Assembly (NCBI RefSeq): GCF_006716675.1
Contig: NZ_VFPM01000002.1
Span: 1-64,000, forward strand
Reading direction: 5' to 3'
Source of the DNA: Humibacillus xanthopallidus
GTDB taxonomy: Bacteria; Actinomycetota; Actinomycetes; Actinomycetales; Dermatophilaceae
Length of the DNA: 64,000 nucleotides
Part shown: in pieces, positions 44,314-52,596 of the stretch
Position numbering within the stretch: position 1 is the first letter of the stretch
Layout: each line of letters opens with the position of its first letter
Notes under the pieces: generated by a model
What the model saw: only the letters and a program-made list of their open reading frames with translations
Database searches by the model: none
Told to the model about the DNA's origin: nothing
Position numbers and translations under genes: made by a program

Positions 44314-45540
44314 TCAGGTGACGGGGTCGCGGCCGCGCCACCGCAGCGGCTCCTCGGCGTACTCCTCGACGACGTGTGCCGCGACGCCGAAGGACCGGGC
44401 GGCCTGGAAGACGACCTCGCCCGCCTCCGCCGGCAGGTCGAGGGCGTGCAGGGCGGCGGCGCTGGCGAGGTCGATGTTGGGCTTCGCACCGGTGCGTTCG
44501 GCGACGACGCGCGAGAGCGCCTCGACTCGGCGTCGCAGCGGCCGGGTGCCCGGCAGCTGCCACACCGCCTCGAGCACGAGGTCTGCCCGAGGATCACCGT
44601 CGGGGTAGAGGAAGTGGCCGAAGCCGGCGACACCGCGGTGCTCGCGCACGACGCGGCCCACGGCCACGGCGGGGTCGAGGCCGGGCGCGAGCAGCGCGTG
44701 GGCAGCGATCGGGGCCGCGCCGTGGAGCGGCCCCGCCATCGCGGCATACGCGGCGGCGAGGCAGTCGTGCAGCCCGGCACGGGTGGAGGCAGCGACCCGG
44801 GCGGCGACCGTCGAGGCCGTCAGGCCGTGATCGAGCAGCGAGACGAGGAGCGCCCGGGTGAGCCGGAGCTCGGCCTCCGTGCCGGAGCGTCCGCCGAGCG
44901 CGCGCAGCTGGTGCTCGGCGAGGTCTCCGACCGCGAGGGTGTGCCTCGTGGTCGGCAGCGTTCCCGCGGCGAGTGACAGCGCGGCCGGCACGAGGGCCAG
45001 GGCCGTCGAGCGCACCCGGTCCGGGTCGACGTCGCCCGCGAGAGGGTCGGCGGCAGCGAGCAGCTGCACCGCCACGGGCAGCCGCCGCTCGAGCGGCAGG
45101 CGGGTGATGCTCGTGGCGAGGCTGCGCAGCTCACGGGGGATCTCCGGCGTTCTCAGAGCCTGCGGACCGAGGTCTTCGCTGTCCGAGAGTGACTGCCCCG
45201 ACATGGATCCCACGACGAGGGCGGCAGCCTGCTCGACAGAGTCGAGCGCCATCACCTCGACGAGCGGCACGCCCCGATAGAGCAGATCCCCGTCGAGCTG
45301 GCTGCTGACCGTCGTCGCGATGCTGCGGAAGCGGAGGACCGGCTGCGGTGACCCGGTGGGGCGCGACGACGAGGCGAGCGCGTCGATCTGCGCGCGGTCG
45401 AAGAGGCTCTCCTGCTGCCCAGGCCGACGCTGGCTCTGGAGCAGACCGCGACTGACGTAGGCGTAGAGGGTGGCCCGCTTGACGCCGAGGCGCTGGGCCG
45501 CCTCTGTCGTCGTGATCCAGCCATCGGGGTGTGGGGGCAT
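44314..45540 (-). CDS. Citrate synthase-like protein with N-terminal HTH
   Basis: A 408-residue protein: an excisionase/MerR-like helix-turn-helix (residues about 6-50; WITTTEAAQRLGVKRATLYA) followed by a citrate synthase domain. Citrate synthase His sites appear in AMAGPLHGAAPIAAHALL and GVAGFGHFLYPDGDPRADLV, and the late Asp in KPNIDLASAAALHA. The fusion suggests a metabolite-sensing regulator or a DNA-bound enzyme. It is divergent from a second citrate synthase, with symmetric AT-rich operators between. Streptomyces encodes a comparable pair. ATG 45540. Confidence 0.87.
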   Translation of the reverse strand: MPPHPDGWITTTEAAQRLGVKRATLYAYVSRGLLQSQRRPGQQESLFDRAQIDALASSSRPTGSPQPVLRFRSIATTVSSQLDGDLLYRGVPLVEVMALDSVEQAAALVVGSMSGQSLSDSEDLGPQALRTPEIPRELRSLATSITRLPLERRLPVAVQLLAAADPLAGDVDPDRVRSTALALVPAALSLAAGTLPTTRHTLAVGDLAEHQLRALGGRSGTEAELRLTRALLVSLLDHGLTASTVAARVAASTRAGLHDCLAAAYAAMAGPLHGAAPIAAHALLAPGLDPAVAVGRVVREHRGVAGFGHFLYPDGDPRADLVLEAVWQLPGTRPLRRRVEALSRVVAERTGAKPNIDLASAAALHALDLPAEAGEVVFQAARSFGVAAHVVEEYAEEPLRWRGRDPVT

Positions 45541-45549
45541 GCGGTCTCC

Positions 45550-45597
45550 ATGTTGATCCGGTCAACGTTGAGGCGATCAACATTGACGATGTTGATC
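45550..45597. promoter_or_regulatory. Paired GTTGATC/GATCAAC operator between divergent citrate synthases
   Basis: A perfect inverted repeat GATCAACAT (45575-45583), spacer TGACG, ATGTTGATC (45589-45597). A second, looser one uses ATGTTGATC (45550-45558) and TCAACGTTG (45562-45570). This is strikingly AT-rich for the window and lies between the two divergent starts. The HTH-citrate synthase is the obvious candidate to bind it. Confidence 0.75.
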
Positions 45598-45638
45598 AAT
45601 ATTGCCGACAGTGAGCAGTGAACCGAAAGGAGCACGAC

Positions 45639-46838
45639 ATGTCCACCACTGCAGCGGGCCGCCCGGCCACCACCACCCCATCAGACGGCTTCGTCACCGT
45701 GCCGCCCGGCCTCGCCAAGGTCGTCGTCACCGAGACCGAGCTCGGCGACGTGCGCGGCGACGAGGGGTTCTACCACTACCGGCAGTACTCCGCCGTCGAC
45801 CTCGCGGAGCACGTCTCGTTCGAGGACGCCGCACACCTGCTCCTCGTCGGCCACCTACCCGACGCCGATGAGCTCGGCCGTTTCGGCGCGGAGCTGGGCC
45901 GTCGCCGCCCGCTCCCTTCCCGGCTGGCCGCGCTGCTGCCGGAGATCTGTCGCACGACGAGCGACTCGCTCCAGGTGCTGCGCACCGCGCTCTCGGCCTG
46001 GGGCGGCATCGCCGACCTGCGCCCGCTCTACGACTCGAGCGAGGAGGAGCGTCGCGAGGCGGTGCTCAGCGCCATCGCCGTGACGCCGACGATCCTGGCC
46101 GCCGCACACCGTCTCCAGCGCGGTCTCGAGCCGGTCGCCGCCGACTCGTCGCTCGGCCACGCCGCTGACTACCTGCGCATGGTTACGGGCGAGGTGCCCG
46201 CCGAGCACGAGGCCCGCGCCGTCGAGAGCTACCTCGTCGCGACGATGGACCACGGCTTCAACGCCTCGACCTTCACGGCGCGCGTCATCGCCAGCACAGG
46301 TGCCGACCTCGCGGCCTGCCTCGTCGGGGCGATCGGGTCCTTCTCGGGGCCGAAGCACGGCGGCGCGCCCAGCCGGGCGCTCGAAGCGCTCGACGAGATC
46401 GGCTCGCTCGACCGGGCGGCGGCCTGGGTGCGCCACCGGGTCGAGGCCGGCGAGCGCATCATGGGCTTCGGGCACGCCGTCTACCGCACGCGCGACCCGC
46501 GCTCAGAGATGCTGAAGGAGATCGCCCGCGGCTGGGACGACCCGCTCGTCGACCTCGCCGTGGGGGTGGAGGACGCCGTCGAGGCGACCCTCGCCGAGCT
46601 GAAGCCGGGGCGCGAGCTGCACGCCAACGTCGAGTTCTACGCGGGCGTCGTCATGAAGCTCGCGGGCCTGCACCCGAGCATGTTCACCCCGACGTTCTGC
46701 GTGGCCCGCGTCGTCGGGTGGGGTGCCAACGTGCTCGAGCAGGCTCGTGACCCGAAGATCATCCGCCCGGCCGCGCGCTACGTCGGCCCGCCGGCGCCCC
46801 AGCCGCTCCCCGAGCGGACGGCCGGACGGGCGAGCTAG
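45639..46838 (+). CDS. Citrate synthase family protein
   Basis: A 399-residue citrate/methylcitrate synthase. Conserved: GFYHYRQYSAVDLAEHVSFE, ATMDHGFNASTFTARVIAST, the catalytic His in FSGPKHGGAPSRALEAL and GFGHAVYRTRDPRSEML, and RVVGWGANVLEQARDPKIIR. The third catalytic position is Glu (HANVEFYAGVVMK) where most family members have Asp. ATG 45639 follows AAAGGAG. Full length. Possibly a methylcitrate synthase; substrate cannot be told. Confidence 0.9.
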   Translation: MSTTAAGRPATTTPSDGFVTVPPGLAKVVVTETELGDVRGDEGFYHYRQYSAVDLAEHVSFEDAAHLLLVGHLPDADELGRFGAELGRRRPLPSRLAALLPEICRTTSDSLQVLRTALSAWGGIADLRPLYDSSEEERREAVLSAIAVTPTILAAAHRLQRGLEPVAADSSLGHAADYLRMVTGEVPAEHEARAVESYLVATMDHGFNASTFTARVIASTGADLAACLVGAIGSFSGPKHGGAPSRALEALDEIGSLDRAAAWVRHRVEAGERIMGFGHAVYRTRDPRSEMLKEIARGWDDPLVDLAVGVEDAVEATLAELKPGRELHANVEFYAGVVMKLAGLHPSMFTPTFCVARVVGWGANVLEQARDPKIIRPAARYVGPPAPQPLPERTAGRAS

Positions 46839-46857
46839 CGAAAGGCCCCCCACACCC

Positions 46858-46911
46858 CCGGATCGAGGTGATCCTGACACCCAGGTGGGTGCCAGGATCA
46901 CCTCGATCCGG
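46858..46911. terminator. Long perfect hairpin between convergent genes
   Basis: A perfect 19-bp inverted repeat, CCGGATCGAGGTGATCCTG (46858-46876) and CAGGATCACCTCGATCCGG (46893-46911), with an inner CACCC-AGGT-GGGTG stem. The stem continues to about 24 bp in all. It sits between the ends of the citrate synthase and matrixin genes, so a bidirectional terminator is likely. It immediately joins a GTATGCCG word. Confidence 0.8.
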
Positions 46912-46928
46912 TATGCCGTGGGGCGGGC

Positions 46929-47750
46929 TCAGCTGCCGTAGACGGCGCGCACGCCGGCGCGGTCCTGGTCGGTCATCGACAGGTCGTCGGAGGTGCCGTT
47001 GCACTGCGGGTAGTGCATGATCGACGCCGAGTCGTAGGGCGTCAGCGGGCGCCAGTTGTTGTCCTCGAAGCACGTGCCTGCCTCGGGCCGCGTGTGCTCG
47101 TGGCGGAAGCCGAGGGTGTGCCCGAGCTCGTGGGCCATGATGTTCGACGGCGTCCAGGAGCCGGAGTTGTAGAGCGACTTCGCGTTGACGAGGATGTTGC
47201 GGCCCGACTTCGAGGTGCTCGGGAAGAAGGCGCGCGCGATGTACTGCGTCGTCTTCGTGGGCTCGACGGAGAAGAGGACCGCGCTGTTGCGCGTGGTGCA
47301 GCTGCCGTCCTGGCTCGAGACGTAGACGTAGTTGACCTTCGAGGAGGCCGCCTCCCACTGGGCCGCGCCCGCCGCCATGGCCTGCACGACGCGCGTGTAG
47401 TCGGCGCCGAACCTCGTGCTGACGCAGTAGGTGAGGTTGGCCGCCTGCGTGGCCGACCACTTGTCGTCGCGGCCGCTGACAGTGTTGATGATGAGCGAGT
47501 CCTCGTCCACGTGCTTCGGCGAGGAGACCATCGAGTCGTAGAACTGGCGCAGGCCGCCCATGCTGCCCTCGGGCTCGTCGCCGTTGACGACGTAGACGCC
47601 GCCCTCGTCCTGGTAGGTGCTGGCGGCGAACTCCTGGAAGGTCGGCACGTCGCCGGCCACGGGGGCTGCCGACGCGCTGGTCGTGGCCAGCCCGGCGGCG
47701 AAGGTGGCGGCGACGGCGATGGACAGGGTGCGGGACTTCGTGAGGTGCAT
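46929..47750 (-). CDS. Secreted matrixin-type metalloprotease
   Basis: A 273-residue secreted zinc protease. A Sec signal peptide (MHLTKSRTLSIAVAATFAAG...SASA) is followed by a propeptide-like region and the catalytic domain: NIMAHELGHTLGFRHEHTR is the extended zinc motif HExxHxxGxxH and SASIMHYPQC the Met-turn. Related to matrixin and M57-like proteases. ATG 47750 after AGGAGCAC. The enzyme probably degrades external protein; target unknown. Confidence 0.88.
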   Translation of the reverse strand: MHLTKSRTLSIAVAATFAAGLATTSASAAPVAGDVPTFQEFAASTYQDEGGVYVVNGDEPEGSMGGLRQFYDSMVSSPKHVDEDSLIINTVSGRDDKWSATQAANLTYCVSTRFGADYTRVVQAMAAGAAQWEAASSKVNYVYVSSQDGSCTTRNSAVLFSVEPTKTTQYIARAFFPSTSKSGRNILVNAKSLYNSGSWTPSNIMAHELGHTLGFRHEHTRPEAGTCFEDNNWRPLTPYDSASIMHYPQCNGTSDDLSMTDQDRAGVRAVYGS

Positions 47751-47945
47751 GTGAGTGCTCCTGAGGGTCGGGTCACCCTCGGCGCGGGCGACTCATCGCA
47801 ACGTAGGACCGTGCAGGTCATCCGCGGGCGAGCACCTGGTCAGGAGTTGGCAGGCGCAGGTCAAGGGATCGTCGCGGGCCTGCGTGCCTCTGCGCTCGAC
47901 GAGACCCGGCGTGGGACGCCGTGGTCTCGTCGAGCCAACGACCCG

Positions 47946-48788
47946 TCAGGCGACGTGGGTCGGACGCACCGGAGCGAAGGGTCGGATCTCGTCGTCGCCC
48001 TCCTGGATGATCCCGCACGACGACTCGGGCACCTCGCGCCAGGCGCCGGGGAGGTCGCGCAGCGGCTCGGACACGACGAGCCGGGCGTCGTCGCCAAGGG
48101 TTGCGAGCACCTCGACCTCGGGGTGCAGCTTGCGCAGCTCGGTGACCGCGGTGGAGTGGAAGAGGCTCCGGCTCTGGTGCTGCGTCGAGTAGCGGAACGC
48201 CCACACCGAGCTGCCGTCACTCGTGGCGATCGTCGCCTGGACCGGGTTGGCGACCCCCTTGCGCTCGGCGAGGTCCTCGACGAACCCGACGGCCCGAGCC
48301 ACCCCTTCGATCGGGTCGTCCTGCAGGCCGAAGGTCAGCGCGAGGAAGAAGAGCACCTCGGAGTCCGTCGACCCCTCGATGTCGGGGTAGAGCGACGGGT
48401 CGACGGCGAAGACGAGGTCACGCTTCAGCTCGTGGAAGCCGAAGACGGCGCCGTTGTGCATCCACAGCCGATCCCCCCATCGGAAGGGGTGGCAGTTGCT
48501 GCGCTGGACGGGGGTCCCCGTCGAGGCGCGCACGTGCGCGAAGAACAGGGAGGTGCTGACCTGCGACGTCAGCTCGCGCAGGTTGCGGTCGTTCCACGCC
48601 GGGTCGACGTTCTTGAAGACGGCCGGGGTCGGGCCCCTGCCGTACCAGCCGATGCCGAAGCCGTCACCGTTCGTCGTCGTCGCCCCCATCGTCGAATGGA
48701 GGCTCTGCTCGATGAGCGAGTGCTTCGGCTTGAAGAGGAGATCCTCGGCGAGGACCGGGTCACCTGAGTACACCATCCACCTGCACAT
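47946..48788 (-). CDS. Class II glutamine amidotransferase
   Basis: A 280-residue Ntn-type amidotransferase. It starts MCRWMVYSGDPV, so Cys2 becomes the N-terminal nucleophile after Met removal; GDGFGIGWYGRG, FFAHVRASTGTPVQRSNCHP and RLWMHNGAVFGFHELKRDL are the glutaminase sites. It lacks a synthase domain, like EgtC and YafJ. ATG 48788 is fixed by the Cys requirement. An ergothioneine role would need egtB/egtD neighbours, which are not here. Confidence 0.88.
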   Translation of the reverse strand: MCRWMVYSGDPVLAEDLLFKPKHSLIEQSLHSTMGATTTNGDGFGIGWYGRGPTPAVFKNVDPAWNDRNLRELTSQVSTSLFFAHVRASTGTPVQRSNCHPFRWGDRLWMHNGAVFGFHELKRDLVFAVDPSLYPDIEGSTDSEVLFFLALTFGLQDDPIEGVARAVGFVEDLAERKGVANPVQATIATSDGSSVWAFRYSTQHQSRSLFHSTAVTELRKLHPEVEVLATLGDDARLVVSEPLRDLPGAWREVPESSCGIIQEGDDEIRPFAPVRPTHVA

Positions 48789-48855
48789 GCCTCCATCGCA
48801 GCAGCGCGTGGCGTCCGGCGCATCACTCGGAACGGATGAGCGTAACGTCCGCTCC

Positions 48856-49983
48856 ATGAGTGTGAGTGCTGCCGCCCTCGACGTCACGACGATGCGCGAC
48901 CGGCTCGACCGACTGCGCGCCCGGGCCGCCGACGCCGGGGTCGTGGCCGTCGTCATCACGCCGGGGTCGGACCTGCGCTACCTCCTCGGGGTCGGCGGCT
49001 CCTCCTTCGAGCGGCTGACGGCGTTCGTCGTGCCGACCGACCGGGCGGTCGCCCCCGTCCTCGTGTCTCCCGCTCTCGAGTTCGCCGGGCTCGGGCACCT
49101 TCCGCTCGAGGCCGTTGGGGTCGAGGTGCGCACGTGGGTCGACGGGGAGGACGCCCACGCTCTCGCTCTCGCGGGCCTCGCTGCCGGCCCCGTCGCGGTC
49201 TCCGACATGACGCCCGCCCTGCACCTGCTTCAGCTGCGCGACGCGGGTGCCACCGAGCAGCGCCTCGCCGGCCCGGTCCTGCGCGAGCTGCGCATGCGCA
49301 AGGACCCCGTCGAGCTCGCCGAGCTGAGAGCCGCGGGCGCAGCCATCGACCGCGTCCACGCCCGCGTCGGGGAGTGGTTGCGTCCGGGGCGCACCGAGGC
49401 GCAGGTGGCTGCGGACATCGCCGCTGCCATCGTCGAGGAGGGCCACGCCGCAGCCGATTTCGTGATCGTGGGCTCCGGGCCGAACGGCGCCAGCCCGCAC
49501 CACTCCGTCAGCGAGCGCGTCATCGAGCGAGGTGACGTCGTCGTCGTCGACATCGGTGGCCCGCTGCCCTCGGGCTACAACTCTGACAGCACCCGCACGT
49601 ATGCAGTGGGCGCGCCCCGCGAGCCCGACGTCGCCGAGGCGTATGCCGCGTTGCAAGCCGCCCAGCAAGCCGCCGTCGATGCCGTGCGTCGCGGGGTGAC
49701 GTGCGAATCGGTCGATGCCGCAGCGAGATCCGTGCTCGAGGAGGCTGGCCTTGCTCATCACTTCATCCACCGCACGGGTCACGGCATCGGCCTGGACGTG
49801 CACGAGGAGCCCTACATCGTCACCGGCAACGACCTCGTGCTCGAGCCGGGGATGACCTTCTCGATCGAGCCCGGTGTCTACCTGGCCGGGCGGTGGGGCG
49901 CCCGCATCGAGGACATCGTCGCGGTGACGTCCGACGGTGTGGAGCGCTACAACACCCGTCCCCACGACCTCGCCATCCTCTAG
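48856..49983 (+). CDS. M24-family Xaa-Pro aminopeptidase
   Basis: A 375-residue pita-bread-fold peptidase. The creatinase-like N-domain covers about residues 12-135. Metal ligands: DVVVVDIGGPLPSGYNSD (Asp), STRTYAVG (Asp-Ser-Thr-Arg type), HRTGHGIGLDVHEEPYI (His), MTFSIEPGVYLAG (Glu) and WGARIEDIVAV (Glu). Complete site. ATG 48856 follows the divergent amidotransferase start by 67 bp. Cytoplasmic peptide turnover. Confidence 0.92.
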   Translation: MSVSAAALDVTTMRDRLDRLRARAADAGVVAVVITPGSDLRYLLGVGGSSFERLTAFVVPTDRAVAPVLVSPALEFAGLGHLPLEAVGVEVRTWVDGEDAHALALAGLAAGPVAVSDMTPALHLLQLRDAGATEQRLAGPVLRELRMRKDPVELAELRAAGAAIDRVHARVGEWLRPGRTEAQVAADIAAAIVEEGHAAADFVIVGSGPNGASPHHSVSERVIERGDVVVVDIGGPLPSGYNSDSTRTYAVGAPREPDVAEAYAALQAAQQAAVDAVRRGVTCESVDAAARSVLEEAGLAHHFIHRTGHGIGLDVHEEPYIVTGNDLVLEPGMTFSIEPGVYLAGRWGARIEDIVAVTSDGVERYNTRPHDLAIL

Positions 49984-50028
49984 AGCCGGCCTGCGCACCC
50001 CAACCCCCGAGGCCGCCCCGCACCTTTC

Positions 50029-50199
50029 GTAGCCCGGGCGACGAGAAGTGCGGGTTTTGGGGCCCCTGGCCGCGCTTTTCGTAGCCCGGGCGACGGGAAG
50101 TGCGGTTGTGCGGCGGCTGGCCGCGCTTTTGGTAGCCCGGGCGACGGGAAGTGCGGGTTTTGGGGCTTTTGGCCGCAGTTTTGGTAGCCCGGGCGGGGG
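50029..50199. repeat. Family C 52-bp tandem repeat, four copies
   Basis: Four copies of GTAGCCCGGGCGACG-type units start at 50029, 50081, 50132 and 50184 (51-52 bp apart). Within each, GCGCTTTTCGTAGCCCGGGC and GACGGGAAGTGC form an imperfect palindrome of about 32 bp. Units alternate GGGTTTTGGGG with other middles. Between convergent genes; no transposase. Confidence 0.85.
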
Positions 50200-50205
50200 A
50201 ATGGG

Positions 50206-51624
50206 TCAGGAGTCGAAGCCGACGCCGATCGTGTCGAGAGCCTTGAGCCACAGGTTGCGCTTGCCGGTGCGGTCCTCGGCAGCCAGCGCCGACCGCGTCG
50301 CCCGCACGGCGGCATACCGGATCGGCTCGGGAGGGAAGGGGATCGGCTTGCGCCGCACCATCTGGAGCCGGGTCGCCTCGGTGTCACGGCCGTCGACGAG
50401 GTCGAGCGCGACCCGCGCGCCGAAGCGGGTCGACGCGACGCCGAGCCCGGTGTAGCCGACGGCATACGCCATGCGACCGCCGAGCGCGGTGCCGAAGACC
50501 GGCGTGAAGCGCGACGTCGTGTCGATGACGCCGGCCCAGCGGTGGGTGAACCGGATGCCGTCGAGTTGGGGGAAGATGTCGACGAAGTGGTCGGCGAGCA
50601 GTCCGTGAGAGGCGTCCGACTGCTCGAGCGCGGGGTCGATGCGCCCCGGGAAGTGGTAGTTCGCGTCATAGCCCCCGAAGAGCACGCGGTCGTCGAGCGT
50701 CCTTCGGTAGTAATGGAACTGGTTGCCGGCATCGGTCAGCCCCTCGCGCCCCTTCCAGCCGACGGCGTCGAGCTGCGCAGGGGTCAGCGGCTCCGTCATG
50801 AGGACATGGTCGTAGACGGGCAGCACCCAGGCGCTGAACCTCTTGAGCACGCCGCGGGCGGCGTTGGTGCCGATGACGACGCGTCGCGCGTGCACGCTGC
50901 CGTCCTCGAGCGAGACGCGCACACCGTCGCCCTCGGCGTCGAATCCCGTTGCGCGCGTGTACTCGTGGATCCTCACACCCAGCGACTCGGCCGCTCGAGC
51001 GAGGCCCCACACGAGGCGGGCGGGGTCGACGAGGCCGACCTCCGGGTCGAACATCCCCGCGCGGTAGAGCGGCGAGTCCACCCGCGAGCGCGCGCCCGCG
51101 GCGTCGAGCAGCTCGACGTCGTAGCCGTGGGCCCGGTGCAGCTCGAAGGCCTCGCGGACGGTGGGCACCTGGTGGTCGGTCAGGGCGAGGGTCAGCTCGC
51201 CGGGCACGTGGAAGTCGGCGTCGATGCCGTATGCCGTCAGCGTCCTCCCGATGGCCGCGAAGTTCTCCGCCGCGAGCCGCTCGAGGGTGTCGATCTCGTC
51301 GGGCCAGCAGCCGAGCCCCTGCGACAGGCCGTGGGTCAGGCTCGGAGCGACGAAGCCCCCGTTGCGACCGGACGCGCCGTCGGCCAGCCGGTCGGCCTCG
51401 ACGACGACGACGTCGCGGGAGGGGTCGTCCTCCTTCGCCTGGATCGCCGTCCACAGCCCGGTGAAGCCGCCGCCGACGACGAGCAGGTCGGTGCGCGAGG
51501 CGAGGCCGGTGAGCGGCGGTCGCGGTTCGGGCCGCTCGGCCCGGTCGGTCCAGAACGGGGTGGGAGCGGCGTCGGCGAGGGCGCGCGCGGCGCGGGGGCT
51601 GAGGGCGGCGGGTCGGTTGCTCAT
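50206..51624 (-). CDS. FAD-dependent oxidoreductase (DAO family)
   Basis: A 472-residue FAD enzyme, like gamma-glutamylputrescine oxidase. Rossmann motif DLLVVGGGFTGLWTAIQAKE, then ADGASGRNGGFVAPSL, and the C-terminal FTHRWAGVIDTTSRFTPVFG and MAYAVGYTGLGVASTRFGAR for flavin and substrate. Paralogue of the broken gene at 856-2221. ATG 51624. Divergent from the GNAT gene; the 140-bp gap has repeated CGAAAC words at about 51655, 51683, 51696 and 51719, perhaps operators. Confidence 0.88.
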   Translation of the reverse strand: MSNRPAALSPRAARALADAAPTPFWTDRAERPEPRPPLTGLASRTDLLVVGGGFTGLWTAIQAKEDDPSRDVVVVEADRLADGASGRNGGFVAPSLTHGLSQGLGCWPDEIDTLERLAAENFAAIGRTLTAYGIDADFHVPGELTLALTDHQVPTVREAFELHRAHGYDVELLDAAGARSRVDSPLYRAGMFDPEVGLVDPARLVWGLARAAESLGVRIHEYTRATGFDAEGDGVRVSLEDGSVHARRVVIGTNAARGVLKRFSAWVLPVYDHVLMTEPLTPAQLDAVGWKGREGLTDAGNQFHYYRRTLDDRVLFGGYDANYHFPGRIDPALEQSDASHGLLADHFVDIFPQLDGIRFTHRWAGVIDTTSRFTPVFGTALGGRMAYAVGYTGLGVASTRFGARVALDLVDGRDTEATRLQMVRRKPIPFPPEPIRYAAVRATRSALAAEDRTGKRNLWLKALDTIGVGFDS

Positions 51625-51764
51625 GACCCGTGTGATTCGACCACGAGGCCCGGTCGAAACGGAACCTCCCATCGCACCATGACGAAACCCTGAGGCGAAA
51701 GGCCCCTTGCCCGACGGGCGAAACCCGTTGCAGGACGCGCACCCGCTTTGGTTGTCTCAGGTCC

Positions 51765-52568
51765 ATGACCCCTGAGGAGCTGCTGCGCGTCTTCCACGAC
51801 GAGACCCGGGCGCCGATCAGACTCGGCACCGCCCAGCGACCCATCGAGGTCGACGGCCTCATCCGGCGCGAGTACGACGTCGACGGGGGCCAATGGAACA
51901 TGGTCGAGAGCCCCGACGGGCTGGGGCCCGACCCGGACGCCTACGACGCGGTCATCGCGCGCCAGCGTGACTTCTTCGCCCACCGCGGCCTGCAGGTCGA
52001 GTGGAAGACCTACGACTACGACGAGCCGGCAGACCTCGGTGAGCGCCTCCTGCGGGCCGGTTTCGTCAAGGAGGACGACGAAGCCCTCATCCTCGGTGAG
52101 GCCGCGCCCCTCGCCGCGCAGGACATCCGACTCCCCGAGGGCGTGACCGTTCGCGCGGCGGAGACCGAGGACGACTTCGCCCGGATCCGCGCGATGCTCG
52201 AGGAGGTCTGGGACAAGGAGCAGTCGTGGGTCACCGACTCGCTGCTGCCGGGCTGGCAGCGCGACCCGCGTGCCATGGACGTCGTCCTCATCGAGGAGTC
52301 ACCCGACGGCCCCGTGCTCTGCGCGGCCCGCAGCGAGTACGACGAGAGCAGCTTCACGGGCCTCTGGGGCGGCTCGACCCGCGCCGAGTGGCGCGGGCGC
52401 GGTCTCTACCGTGCGACCCTCCTCCACCGGGCGCGGCTCGGCCTCGACCGGGGCAAGGACCACGTGCGGGTCGACGCCTCGCCGGACTCCGAGCCGATCC
52501 TGCGACGGCTGGGGTTGCACCGCGTCGCGACGACGACGCCCTACGTCTTCGACCCGCGCTCGCACTGA
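51765..52568 (+). CDS. GNAT family N-acetyltransferase
   Basis: A 267-residue protein. The C-terminal half is a GNAT domain: GVTVRAAETEDDFARIRAML, then STRAEWRGRGLYRATLLHRA, the acetyl-CoA pyrophosphate loop (RGRGLY), and VRVDASPDSEPILRRLGLHR. The N-terminal 120 residues look like a second, degenerate GNAT-like or sensor part. ATG 51765. Acceptor unknown. Confidence 0.82.
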   Translation: MTPEELLRVFHDETRAPIRLGTAQRPIEVDGLIRREYDVDGGQWNMVESPDGLGPDPDAYDAVIARQRDFFAHRGLQVEWKTYDYDEPADLGERLLRAGFVKEDDEALILGEAAPLAAQDIRLPEGVTVRAAETEDDFARIRAMLEEVWDKEQSWVTDSLLPGWQRDPRAMDVVLIEESPDGPVLCAARSEYDESSFTGLWGGSTRAEWRGRGLYRATLLHRARLGLDRGKDHVRVDASPDSEPILRRLGLHRVATTTPYVFDPRSH

Positions 52569-52596
52569 CCGGCCGCGAGTCTGGGACACTCCAGCC

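Noticed and set aside
46503..46941. Short ORFs across the citrate synthase end and its hairpin
   Set aside because: They are created by the inverted repeat and overlap a clear gene; no start signal or domain.
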